DNA from: Thiogranum sp.
Lineage (GTDB): Bacteria > Pseudomonadota > Gammaproteobacteria > DSM-19610
Length of the DNA stretch: 59,721 bases
Direction of reading: 5' to 3'
NCBI GenBank assembly: GCA_024636585.1
Contig: JAGXGS010000021.1
Coordinates: forward strand, 1-59,721
Shown here: piece after piece, positions 25,608-34,900 of the stretch
Position numbering within the stretch: the stretch's first letter is position 1
Layout of the letters: every line of letters begins with the position of its first letter
Position numbers and translations under genes: made by a program
The notes under the pieces: generated by a model
What the model saw: only the letters and a program-made list of their open reading frames with translations
The model's database searches: none
Told to the model about the DNA's origin: nothing

Positions 25608-26807
25608 CTAGAAGGTGTGGGGCCGGATATCGGCAGTATGCGAAACGCCCGCCTGCTGATCCTCGCCCGGATCGTGGAACTGATTGCGAATGCGTTCGAA
25701 CTCGTGCTCGCAGTTGAGAAACGCCTGCACGACGTCCGGATCAAAGCAGGTTCCCGCCTGCCCGATGATGATGGCGCGCGACTTTTCATGCGAGAAATTC
25801 TCTTTGTAACAGCGCGCGGATGTCAGGGTGTCATAGACGTCAGCCAATGCGAGAATCCTCGCGACCAATGGAATCTGTTCACCGGCGAGGCCGTGCGGAT
25901 AGCCGCTGCCGTCCCATTTCTCGTGGTGATATTCCGCGAGATCGATGCCAGTGCGGATCAGCGCGTTGCCGGGATACTGATGGTCTATGGCGCGCAGGAT
26001 TTCGCTACCGATCCGCGAGTGGGTTTTCATGACCTCCCATTCGCCTTCGCTGAGTGGTTCTGACTTGAGCAGTACGCTGTCGGGTATGCTGACTTTCCCG
26101 ATGTCGTGCAGAGGGCTGGCGGCGTAAATGTTGTCTTCAAATGTTTTTGTGATGATGGAACGATACTTTGGCAGACGCGCCAGTTCCGGCGCCAGCAGCC
26201 GGCAATATTCAGGCATCCGTGTCAGATGCTCACCGATGCTCCGGTCTTTCAATTCCGCCAGTCTCGACAGCGCAAAGACGGCTGCGAACCGTGCAGCGGA
26301 CGTCTGCTCAAACTGCTGCTGTACCTTTGCTTCCAGCTTGAGATTATGTTGCGTCATGGCATCGCGGTGAATCTGCTGTAAATCGTACAGGCGTTTTTTA
26401 TTCAGACTGGCGCGTACCCGCGAGTGCAGCAGGACTGCATTGAACGGCTTCGCGATGTAATCCTCGGCACCCTGCTCTATACAGCGAACCGCATCGTCGG
26501 TTCCGTCAAAAGCAGTAATAATGATCACAGGTGTGTGACAGAGCTGCGCATCGCTCTTGATTTCCTTGAGTGCCTGGTGACCATCCATGACCGGCATCAT
26601 GATGTCCAGCAGGACCAGGTCGATTGGCGTACTGCGCAACATGTTCAGCGCTTCGAGTCCGTTGACGGCCTGCACGACCTGATGCCCGGCATACTCCAGC
26701 CGTTGAACCAGCAGTTCGCGATTGAGATCGTTATCATCCACCACCAGGATAGTGGCTGTTGCGGCTGCTTCAGCCGATGAGACTGGCTTCCTTGATTCAG
26801 TGTCCAT
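25608..26807 (-). CDS. Response regulator with HD-GYP phosphodiesterase domain
   Basis: The ATG at 26807 follows AGGGCGGAAA. An upstream TTG is possible. The 399-residue protein has a receiver domain (about 18-135; VVDDNDLN, DLVLLDIMMPVMDG with the phospho-Asp, and the IAKPF Lys), a coiled linker and an HD-GYP domain (about 180-370; SPLHDIGKVSIPD with the HD pair, and YHHEKWDGSGYPHGLAGEQIP). HD-GYP domains hydrolyse c-di-GMP to GMP. All metal ligands seem present. It lies between the multicopper oxidase and pqqB, all on the minus strand. Confidence 0.93.
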   Translation of the reverse strand: MDTESRKPVSSAEAAATATILVVDDNDLNRELLVQRLEYAGHQVVQAVNGLEALNMLRSTPIDLVLLDIMMPVMDGHQALKEIKSDAQLCHTPVIIITAFDGTDDAVRCIEQGAEDYIAKPFNAVLLHSRVRASLNKKRLYDLQQIHRDAMTQHNLKLEAKVQQQFEQTSAARFAAVFALSRLAELKDRSIGEHLTRMPEYCRLLAPELARLPKYRSIITKTFEDNIYAASPLHDIGKVSIPDSVLLKSEPLSEGEWEVMKTHSRIGSEILRAIDHQYPGNALIRTGIDLAEYHHEKWDGSGYPHGLAGEQIPLVARILALADVYDTLTSARCYKENFSHEKSRAIIIGQAGTCFDPDVVQAFLNCEHEFERIRNQFHDPGEDQQAGVSHTADIRPHTF

Positions 26808-26895
26808 TTTCCGCCCTGCTTCCAAAGGGTTACTGCAAACGCTCAAAGTATCGGCTGGTCGCCCATGGCCTTGACGCGGGAGGAAATAATCGCAG

Positions 26896-29800
26896 TTACG
26901 GCAACAGGTGCTGACGCAGGATGATCAACAGGTCTGCCACATCGATAATGTTGTCGCCATTCATGTCGCCGTGCGCCAACTGCAGGGGCCCCGCCGCGAC
27001 AACACCCATGGCAATCCGCGTCGCCACCACATAATCACCGAGGTTCACCTGACCATCGATATTGTTCAGCGGTGCCAGATCGGCATCCGCCAGGTGCGGC
27101 CAGCTGGCCGGGTCCATGGGATCCGAACCGTTGGCGACTTCCAGTCCGTCCGCCAGTTGATCGCCATCGCTGTCGACCAGGATCGGACTGGTCCCGAAAT
27201 TCAGCTCCCCATCTGCGAAACCGTCGCCGTTGGCATCCACGCCGCCGGGCACTGCTGTGACTGGAATCAGGCCATCAAGACCATCCACCAGTCCATCGCC
27301 ATCACTGTCGACCCGCAACGGATCTGAACCCGCAGTGGCTTCATCCGCATCGGAGAGACCGTCATTATCGTCATCGGGATCGGCATTGTTACCGATGCCA
27401 TCAGCGTCGCTGTCGAGCCACTCGTTCGCATCGAGCGGGAAAGCGTCGGCAGTGTCGGGCACGCCATCGTTGTCTGCGTCGGAATCAACCACGTCGGGAA
27501 AACCATCCGCGTCGGTATCCAGACAATCGCCGCCGCAGATCGCACTATCTTCGGCACCTTCACAGAGCGCATCACCGCAGCACGCCTGCACCCGCGGCAT
27601 CATGCGGCAGAAGCGTTCGGTGGCGGTATCGATACAACGGGAATCGCCCGCGTCCACACCACAACCGATCGGACCACGCACCGAGCCGTCGTCAAAACCA
27701 CAACAAAACTTGCCGCCACCGGTTTGCTGGCCGGCGCAATCCGCAGCGCAGGTCACGCAGTTCTCGCCGTCGCCCGCCTCGCACAGGCCGTTACCGCAAC
27801 TCGCGCCGCTGACCTGCCCGCAATCGGCAGCGCAGCTCACGCAGTCTTCCCCGGCGTCACAAATGCCATCGTTATTGCAGTCGGCCGGGTCGAAAGTCGC
27901 CTGGAACTGCCGCATCATCTCGTGGTCCTCGTGATCGAGAATGTGGCAGTGATAAGCGAACTTCCCGGGATAGTCCTCGAACTGCATGATCACCCGCACC
28001 TTGCTGTTGCCAGGCACTTTCACGGTATCTTTCCAGGTATTGATTTCCCACGGCTCCAGCGCAATCGGTTGCCCGGCAGTCAGATCCGTCTTGTCGAGCA
28101 CCTGGAACATCACCAGGTGCACATGCATCGGGTGCATTATGGCGCTGGCATTTTCGAACTCCCAGATCTCGGTGCTGCCGAGCACCGGATATTCGGTGAT
28201 GTCATCCCAGTGTTCACCAATGACATTGCCTGCAGCATCCAGCGACTGGACCAGCCATTCACCGCCAGCGCAGGGCTCGGGGACCCGTTCGAGCCGGAAT
28301 CGCCGGGTGCCGGCGGCGGAGTTTTCGGGGATCGGTTCAACCGGACGTAACAGCGTGGGCAAAGCTCCGCTGAAGCCGCTCTCTCCGGCGACAATAAACT
28401 TCATGACATTGGGCAACGCTGGCAAGGCGCCATCGTCATTGCGCAGGAGAATTTCGGTACCGGGTGCAAAGGCCGAGAAATCGACCACCACATCAAAGCG
28501 CTCCGCCGGCGTCATGGATAATGCAGCCAGCGGCAACGGCGCATCGATCAGCCCGCCATCGGTTCCGATCAGATTGAACGGAATCACCTGTGCCGGATCG
28601 GCCTGATTTTCAAGGCGCAATGCATAGCTGCGTGCCTGCGAGCCGTTCAGCAAACGAAACCGGTACTTGCCCTGCTTGACGTTCAGATAAGGCCAGACCT
28701 TGCCATTGACCAGCACTCTGTCGCCGAAAAAGCCATCCTCGAGAGAGGCTGGATAAAACAGCGAACCGTCAGCATTGAACTCACGATCCTGAATGGCCAG
28801 GGGGATTTCAAACTCGCCGTCCGGAAGGCCCAGACTGTTCTCATGGTCGTCACGCAGCAGATAGTAGGCTGCCAGACCCATGTAGACATTCAGCCGGGTA
28901 ATGCCGAGCGCGTGATCGTGGTACCAGAGCGTTGCCGCCTCCTGGTTGTTAGGGTATTCGTAGACATCGAACTCACCGGGCATGAAGTCATATTCGGGCT
29001 GACCGTCAAACCGCGACGGAACATGGCCGCCGTGCAGATGCGTTACGGTGCGCGAGGAATCCGACCAGTAATTGGGGCCATGCGGACAGGTATCGACGGC
29101 CAGCTCATGTCCCCCGACAGGCAGGTTGTTTATGTATTTCACTTCGATCGGCTGACCGCTGACAGCCTCGATAGTCGGACCGGGATAGGTGCCGTTGTAA
29201 GTCCAGACGGTAGTCGCCGGCAGATCGCGGTGCAGTTGTTGCTGCACTTCGCTCATAGTGATTTCATAGCGCGGCACACCGTCGGGCCGGACGCCGACTG
29301 GAGCCACCGGCGCGGGAATCGGCAACGCATCCACGAACGGTTCCAGCCCGCAATTGACGCTCGGGTCTGAACAGGCACTGGTGCCACCCTGGAAGCTCCC
29401 GCCGCCGCTCTCGCAGACATCGCGTGCCAGGCTGTCCGAACAACTGTTGTCGGTGTTGCAGCAGGCGCCAATTGGTTGAGGACAGGGATTGGGACTGCAG
29501 GTACTGCTACCGGGATCGGATATACCGCCCGCTGCGGTGCAACTGGCTGCGCCAGTAATCGAACAGCCTCCGTCGGCAAAGCAACAGCTGAAGACCTCGC
29601 CGGTGGCCGTGAAATCAATCGTCAGCACCGGCGGCAGGGTGCCCTCCCGACTGTTCAGACGCCGGGCCGTCGAGGTCTGACTCTCATCGCCAATCATGAT
29701 CCAGCCAAAGTTCGCAGCCGGATTTTCCAGCCAGTTTTGAAGATCTACCAGCATCCCGGGATTACCGGCACTGCTCCAGATGGCGGCCGCATTATTGGCG

Positions 29801-30336
29801 CTGCTGATCGAAGCCGTAGCGCTGGCAATACCGAAGTCGCCACCGGTGGCGGTCCAGGCAATCTGGTTATGCAACGCCGAAAGCCAGGTGGCGTCGCCGT
29901 CATTGGCCGGTGCGCCCTGCCCGCCCTGGCGCACGGAATCGCAGTTGACTGTCCCTTCACCCCAGGCGCGTGTCAGCGGATGCAGGCTCATGAGCGAAGC
30001 GGCTCCAGCCTGGGTACGGGTGATCGTCAGCGTCAGCGTTGCACTGTCGATGCTGGAACCCGCCGGAACACTGCCGGCGACGTCGAACTGCAGGAGCGCG
30101 CGCCGGGCAAAACCGTCTGCGGTAAGACCGGAAAACACGTTGGGTCCGGCGCCGCAGCTATTGGTCTCGAACCCGGCACCGCCATAGACAGTGTTGTCTT
30201 TCGATGGGCTGATGGTGATGGTGGCAGCCGATGCGGCAAGCGACGCGATACACAGCAGGCCGGCCAGAAGCCCGGGCAACAGGCGCAGACCGCGCCGGAT
30301 CGAATGCACTGCATTTACAGGCATAATAGCGCCCAT
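26896..30336 (-). CDS. Very large secreted multicopper oxidase with DNRLRE, Cys-rich, thrombospondin-3 and dockerin-like regions
   Basis: The 1146-residue protein has a signal peptide (about 1-38), a DNRLRE-type beta domain (about 39-245; RRALLQFDVAGSVPAGSSI), a Cys-rich linker (250-330) and a CotA-like three-cupredoxin oxidase (about 340-815). All four copper motifs are intact: HLHGGH (433-438), WYHDH (471-475), HPMHVH (735-740) and HCHILDHEDHEMM (796-808). Then follow Cys-rich repeats (820-940), Asp-rich thrombospondin type 3 calcium repeats (940-1075) and two dockerin-like EF-hand segments (about 1083-1110 and 1121-1145). The oxidase could act on Mn(II), phenols or metals. Start may be 30336 or 30324. 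A plain CotA is about half this length. Confidence 0.9.
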   Translation of the reverse strand: MGAIMPVNAVHSIRRGLRLLPGLLAGLLCIASLAASAATITISPSKDNTVYGGAGFETNSCGAGPNVFSGLTADGFARRALLQFDVAGSVPAGSSIDSATLTLTITRTQAGAASLMSLHPLTRAWGEGTVNCDSVRQGGQGAPANDGDATWLSALHNQIAWTATGGDFGIASATASISSANNAAAIWSSAGNPGMLVDLQNWLENPAANFGWIMIGDESQTSTARRLNSREGTLPPVLTIDFTATGEVFSCCFADGGCSITGAASCTAAGGISDPGSSTCSPNPCPQPIGACCNTDNSCSDSLARDVCESGGGSFQGGTSACSDPSVNCGLEPFVDALPIPAPVAPVGVRPDGVPRYEITMSEVQQQLHRDLPATTVWTYNGTYPGPTIEAVSGQPIEVKYINNLPVGGHELAVDTCPHGPNYWSDSSRTVTHLHGGHVPSRFDGQPEYDFMPGEFDVYEYPNNQEAATLWYHDHALGITRLNVYMGLAAYYLLRDDHENSLGLPDGEFEIPLAIQDREFNADGSLFYPASLEDGFFGDRVLVNGKVWPYLNVKQGKYRFRLLNGSQARSYALRLENQADPAQVIPFNLIGTDGGLIDAPLPLAALSMTPAERFDVVVDFSAFAPGTEILLRNDDGALPALPNVMKFIVAGESGFSGALPTLLRPVEPIPENSAAGTRRFRLERVPEPCAGGEWLVQSLDAAGNVIGEHWDDITEYPVLGSTEIWEFENASAIMHPMHVHLVMFQVLDKTDLTAGQPIALEPWEINTWKDTVKVPGNSKVRVIMQFEDYPGKFAYHCHILDHEDHEMMRQFQATFDPADCNNDGICDAGEDCVSCAADCGQVSGASCGNGLCEAGDGENCVTCAADCAGQQTGGGKFCCGFDDGSVRGPIGCGVDAGDSRCIDTATERFCRMMPRVQACCGDALCEGAEDSAICGGDCLDTDADGFPDVVDSDADNDGVPDTADAFPLDANEWLDSDADGIGNNADPDDDNDGLSDADEATAGSDPLRVDSDGDGLVDGLDGLIPVTAVPGGVDANGDGFADGELNFGTSPILVDSDGDQLADGLEVANGSDPMDPASWPHLADADLAPLNNIDGQVNLGDYVVATRIAMGVVAAGPLQLAHGDMNGDNIIDVADLLIILRQHLLP

Positions 30337-30352
30337 CCCTGAAAACGTTGAT

Positions 30353-31060
30353 TCAATGCAGACCTTCTCCAGGTCCGGGTAACCGGTATTCGATCGTCAA
30401 TGCAGGACGCAGCGCAGCATTTCCCGCTTCACGACTGTCGAATCGCTTGACCGATTGTGGCAACAGTTCATCCCCCACCAGCATCCACCCGTGGTTACGC
30501 TGTGGAGCATGCAACCAGCGGGTTACGTCAGCGACCAGTTGCGGAGTACTCTGCCAGGTGTAGAAACCAGTGCCTTCGACAGTTGCCGTGGCGCTGGCAC
30601 TGCTCACGAAATGCCCGCCCTGCAGGGTCCAGAACCGGTCGGGATAGCTGCTGTGGATCCAGGTGACATCGCCGGCTTCCGCTGGCGCGCCACCGCCACC
30701 GGCACTGAAAGAGCGGCCCTCGTCCCAGTCTTCCAGCACCGCGTGCAACGCCACCTCTACCGCCGCCGCGTTACTTGGCGACAGGTCCAGACTCGGAAAT
30801 ACCCGAAGAATGATGGCGCGTGGCGGAAGTGCCGCGGCAACGTCGAAGTACACCAGGGCGCGGCGTATGCCATCGGTGGACTGGCCGGTGCGACCTGCAA
30901 ACAGTGCCGGACCGGCGCCATTGGCTCGCTCACCGAGTGCGTTCTCGATCAGCGTCGCATCGCGGCTGGCGGGAATGGTCAGGGTGTCGGCAAAGATCGC
31001 TGGTGCAGTCCCGAACATCAGGGCCGCGCAGACGGTTATTGCGGTTGTTATTATTCTCAC
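30353..31060 (-). CDS. Secreted DNRLRE-domain protein
   Basis: The 235-residue product has a signal peptide (1-24, cut near IFADTLTI) and one DNRLRE-type domain (RRALVYFDVAAALPPRAII, WLHAPQRNHGWMLVGDE, FDSREAGNAALRPALTIEY). These three segments line up with ones in the N-terminal domain of the multicopper oxidase 16 bp downstream. The two are thus homologous domains in one operon. DNRLRE domains occur in secreted and surface proteins; their ligands are mostly unknown. Confidence 0.8.
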   Translation of the reverse strand: MRIITTAITVCAALMFGTAPAIFADTLTIPASRDATLIENALGERANGAGPALFAGRTGQSTDGIRRALVYFDVAAALPPRAIILRVFPSLDLSPSNAAAVEVALHAVLEDWDEGRSFSAGGGGAPAEAGDVTWIHSSYPDRFWTLQGGHFVSSASATATVEGTGFYTWQSTPQLVADVTRWLHAPQRNHGWMLVGDELLPQSVKRFDSREAGNAALRPALTIEYRLPGPGEGLH

Positions 31061-31154
31061 CGCTGACTCCTCTGAACGCTTTTACGTTCTTATTATTTGC
31101 TACGCTACCCGAACAACCCCCGGGTTTCTTTGATCCAGAACAAGATTTCCATGC

Positions 31155-31937
31155 TTATTGCTGCTCCAGCACCCGTTGTATTTCAGCAGCGAATACGGCT
31201 GGCGCCTGGGCACCAATAATCAGATTGCCATGCAGTTCGCCGCGCACTTGCTTACCGATCACGAAAGTCGGCGTGCCAGTGATCCGCAGTTGGTTCGCTG
31301 CGGCGGCATCGGCATCGATACGGGCCAGGTGGCGTTCGCCATCCAGGCACTGTGCAAAGATATCCTGATCAAGACCGAGTTCCGCCGCATAGGCCTTCAA
31401 CTGTTCAATGTCGAGGCTGGCACTGTTGCGAAACAGGCTGTCACGCATCGGCCAGAAGTGTTCCTGATCGCCTGCGCACAGCGCCGCCTGCGCCGCCTTG
31501 CGGGCTTCCTTATGAAATCCCAACGGAAGATCTCTCACCTGCCAGCTCACTTTGCCGGTATCGATGTAGTCGCGCTTGAGCAGGGGAAAAGTCGACTGCA
31601 CAAACCGGCGGCAGTACGGACATTGATAATCGGTGTATTCGATTACCGTGACCGCAGCGGTGTCCGCGCCCAGCCTGTACCGATCGCTTTCGATTTTGAC
31701 AGTCGCCGTCCGAGGTGCCGCGGGACGTCCGGCCACCGGCTGTGCACCAGCCCGTTCCCCCATTTTTTCCAGCAGTTGCCTGATGGCTTTCAGCTCCTGA
31801 AGAATCGCATCGCCCTGCTCCTGGCTGAGCGCAGTCGCAGAACCGGACTCAACGCGCGCATCCGCCAGCACCGGCGCCGTTCCGATCAACAGCATGGCCT
31901 GCATAACCACAAACAGGACCTGTTTCAGGCTAGCCAC
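31155..31937 (-). CDS. Periplasmic DsbA-like thiol:disulfide protein
   Basis: A GTG at 31937 overlaps the preceding stop by 8 bp (GTGGCTAG) and gives 260 residues with a clear signal peptide (MASLKQVLFVVMQAMLLIG, cut after VLA). A short N-terminal helix (about 40-65) is followed by a DsbA/DSBA-like thioredoxin fold with the active site YQCPYCRRF and the cis-Pro loop GTPTFVIG. The N-terminal helix suggests a ScsC- or BdbD-like dimer rather than canonical DsbA. It might help fold the Cys-rich oxidase encoded downstream. This is inference from position. Confidence 0.88.
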   Translation of the reverse strand: MASLKQVLFVVMQAMLLIGTAPVLADARVESGSATALSQEQGDAILQELKAIRQLLEKMGERAGAQPVAGRPAAPRTATVKIESDRYRLGADTAAVTVIEYTDYQCPYCRRFVQSTFPLLKRDYIDTGKVSWQVRDLPLGFHKEARKAAQAALCAGDQEHFWPMRDSLFRNSASLDIEQLKAYAAELGLDQDIFAQCLDGERHLARIDADAAAANQLRITGTPTFVIGKQVRGELHGNLIIGAQAPAVFAAEIQRVLEQQ

Positions 31938-34900
31938 CGCTACCGACCCGCGCACGCTGAAAGCGCGCCTTGAAACGTTCCAGCAACGAAGGAATTTTTT
32001 CTTCACCCAGGGGTTCCGCTTCATTCTCCGCAGTCTTGTCCCTGGTGAACGCGGTGATCATGCGGCTCCAGTGGATGACGTGCTTTTCGGCCATGGCAGG
32101 TGGCGCCAGCGGATCGGCGCCCAGAGTTCCAACCAACGTATCCACATATTCATCGCGCTGGATTTTCAGCAAGCGGGCATTGGCCAGCTCCAGACGCTCC
32201 GCGATACCAAGGCGCTCGGCTTCATCGGCGAAGTGCACATCGTCCATGAACGTCTGGAGGTTGCTGACATGACGCTTCCACAGTTCGATGTCGCGCAACT
32301 GTTTGACCTTGAGGCGCTCCTGATACCAGTCGGACTGCAGCAGGTAATCGCGCGTGAACATGGCGCGGATGTCCGGATCGAGCACATCCCGGCCCTGATA
32401 GAAACCAGTCGCCATGATATGCAGCAACGCCTGTAATGGCGGACAGGCATCCTCGATACTGCCGTCGTCGAGATACCGTTGCGCCACCCATTGCTGGGCT
32501 TCCACGATGTTGTTAATGCCGTCGACAAACACCTCCAGCCCCTGGGTCTCGGGCTTCAGGATCTCCTCGGTGAACACCGCCTGCGGATTATCGAAAATCT
32601 TGCCGATGAAGCCGTGCACGAAGTGCTCGGTGATTCGATAGCCGAGGCGGCTGGCGTAGACCATCTTTCCGGCGTGCTGAAAGTCCTCCAGCGGCTCCAT
32701 GTAGCCATGCTCTATCAGGTAACTGGCATCGCGCTGTTCAGGCTCGATACGCGCCCAGATTTCCGGCACCAGCAGGCTGATATCGTGATCGACCCGCACA
32801 TGCGGCCCGACATAGCCGGCGGAACTCGAAAAGCCCTGGTAACCGGTAAGAATGAACGAGACCAGTGCGTTATTCAGATCGGCGGTTGCGCGCAGCGCAT
32901 TGAATGGACCCTTGGTAAGCGCACCCTCGCTGCCGGCACCGGTAGTGGAAGGCGACTTGCCGGTCAGGCTGCAGATGAACTCCATGAACAGTTCCGGCAA
33001 CTCCTGATAGTGGATGGGATTGTAAACGGCGAGCGGACGCACGCCCGGCTCGGGCGGATTGTTGCGACGACCGGCCAGCACCGCATCGACCGGATGACAG
33101 ACTGTGTTGTGCATATCGAGCTTGCGATACAGGCGCGTACTCATGTTCGCGGTATATTTGCGCACCGGATTCATCAGGTCGGGACGCGTCTGCAGATAGC
33201 GCGGGTTTTTCGATGGCTTGCCATCGACCATGCGCGGATGCGCCGACGACACCACAAAGCCATTGCCATCCTGGTGACGGGACCGAAGGAGTTCCTGCAT
33301 GGGCTGGGTAAAACAACAGAAGGTATGCACGTCGCCAACCAGACCGCTCAGCCGCTCGCCGTTCAACGGTTCATAATTGGCGAAGAAGTTGCCGGGCTGC
33401 GACATATCCAGCTCGGTCTGTTTGTCGAAGCCTGGATGGATGGCGTCATCAGGACGCTGGAACAGCCGGTACTCACAGTTCTTTGTAAGCTTCACGCTGT
33501 GGCGCCCGTCATGGGCAGGTCCGCAACTGGCGATACATTCCGGAGGCACTACCACAGACACGGTAATGTCATCCTCCATCTGTACTTTTTCAGTGGCCAT
33601 GAAATCCTGGCGCAGCTTGAAGGTGCGCCACTTGCCGTCTCGATCGAATCCCACACGCAGGTAAGAGGCGACAATGTTACGGCCATCGAGCTTCAGTTCA
33701 TGTGCGGGCGCACCGTCGATCTCGTCGACCGACAGGTGGTGGCGCCAGTTGTTGCCCCACTCGGTGCGGTAGAAACGCTTGATCAGGAACACCAGTGCCA
33801 GGATGCGCGGCGGAATCGATGCCAGCCACTCGTTATATTCATCCGTATAGGTGCTGGTCGGAGTCAGCAGCTTGATGACAGAACCGAGACTGCGTTCCGG
33901 ATTCAGCGGTTTGCGGCTGGGATCGCGATCATCGTCTTCATGTCCCGGTTTGAAGCGCTGGTGATAATCCTTGTCCAGGATCGCCTGCACGTGATCCAGG
34001 TCCCGGTGCAGATCATCGACGAACAGTGGCCGGTAAATCACGGCATCGATAAGTGATTTGGAAATTTCGGATTTTCCACCGCCCGATACAGTAGACGGTT
34101 TGTGGCAGAAGGTGCCCTCGGAGTTGGTGCCGACCAGCCGCCATGAAGGCGCGCCCGGATGCTTTTCCATTTCGATCTTGTAGCCGCTCGGCTGCATGTA
34201 GATATTGCCGGGCTGCAGCCGTATCGTCTGCGGTTCGCCCTGGCTCTCCCAGCTGATGGTCTGGGCGTTGAGATCCATGCGTACTTTCTGCGGCACGTAA
34301 ATGATCTGGGGATAGTTGCGATCGATGGCATAACCCTGCGGCTGCACATCCATGACGTCGCCATAGCGAGCGACCATATCCTCGAAAGAATAACCGGGTT
34401 TCTGGGTACGGCTGTCGACACCGAACTCCTCTCCGTGATTGCGACGCGGGAAAGCCAGGGCGCCGCCGGCGTGTTCTTCCTCTGCCAGCCCGAACAGATT
34501 GGCGGAAAATCCGATCTGGGTTTTGACTTCCTTCTTGCAGTAGCCGAAGTAGTTGTCGGCCAGCAGTGTCACGATCACGCCCGACTCATCGCGCGCCGTC
34601 AGCTTGAACGCCTGTCCGTCATTGTAGAGCTCATCCGGTTGTTTCCAGCACATGCCGTCGCGGCGCTGCTGATCGGTGGCATGGTCCCAGTGCGGCAGTC
34701 CCAGTTCCTGCCGGGTCAGTCCAACCAGGTGCGGCGCGAGGATTGCGCAACCGGTATGCCCGGTCCAGTGTTCGACGTCCAGGCCGGCGTCGCATTCGGC
34801 CAGATAAGGGTTGCCGGCATTGCCGAATATGCTTTCCACGAAGTCCAGGTTACTGACCAGATTGCCGGGCGCGAAAAAGCGAATCTCCATGCTTTTTTCC

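Noticed and set aside
32479-34056. Long plus-strand open frame (525 codons)
   Set aside because: Antisense shadow of the 1207-residue gene; no domain or signal pattern.
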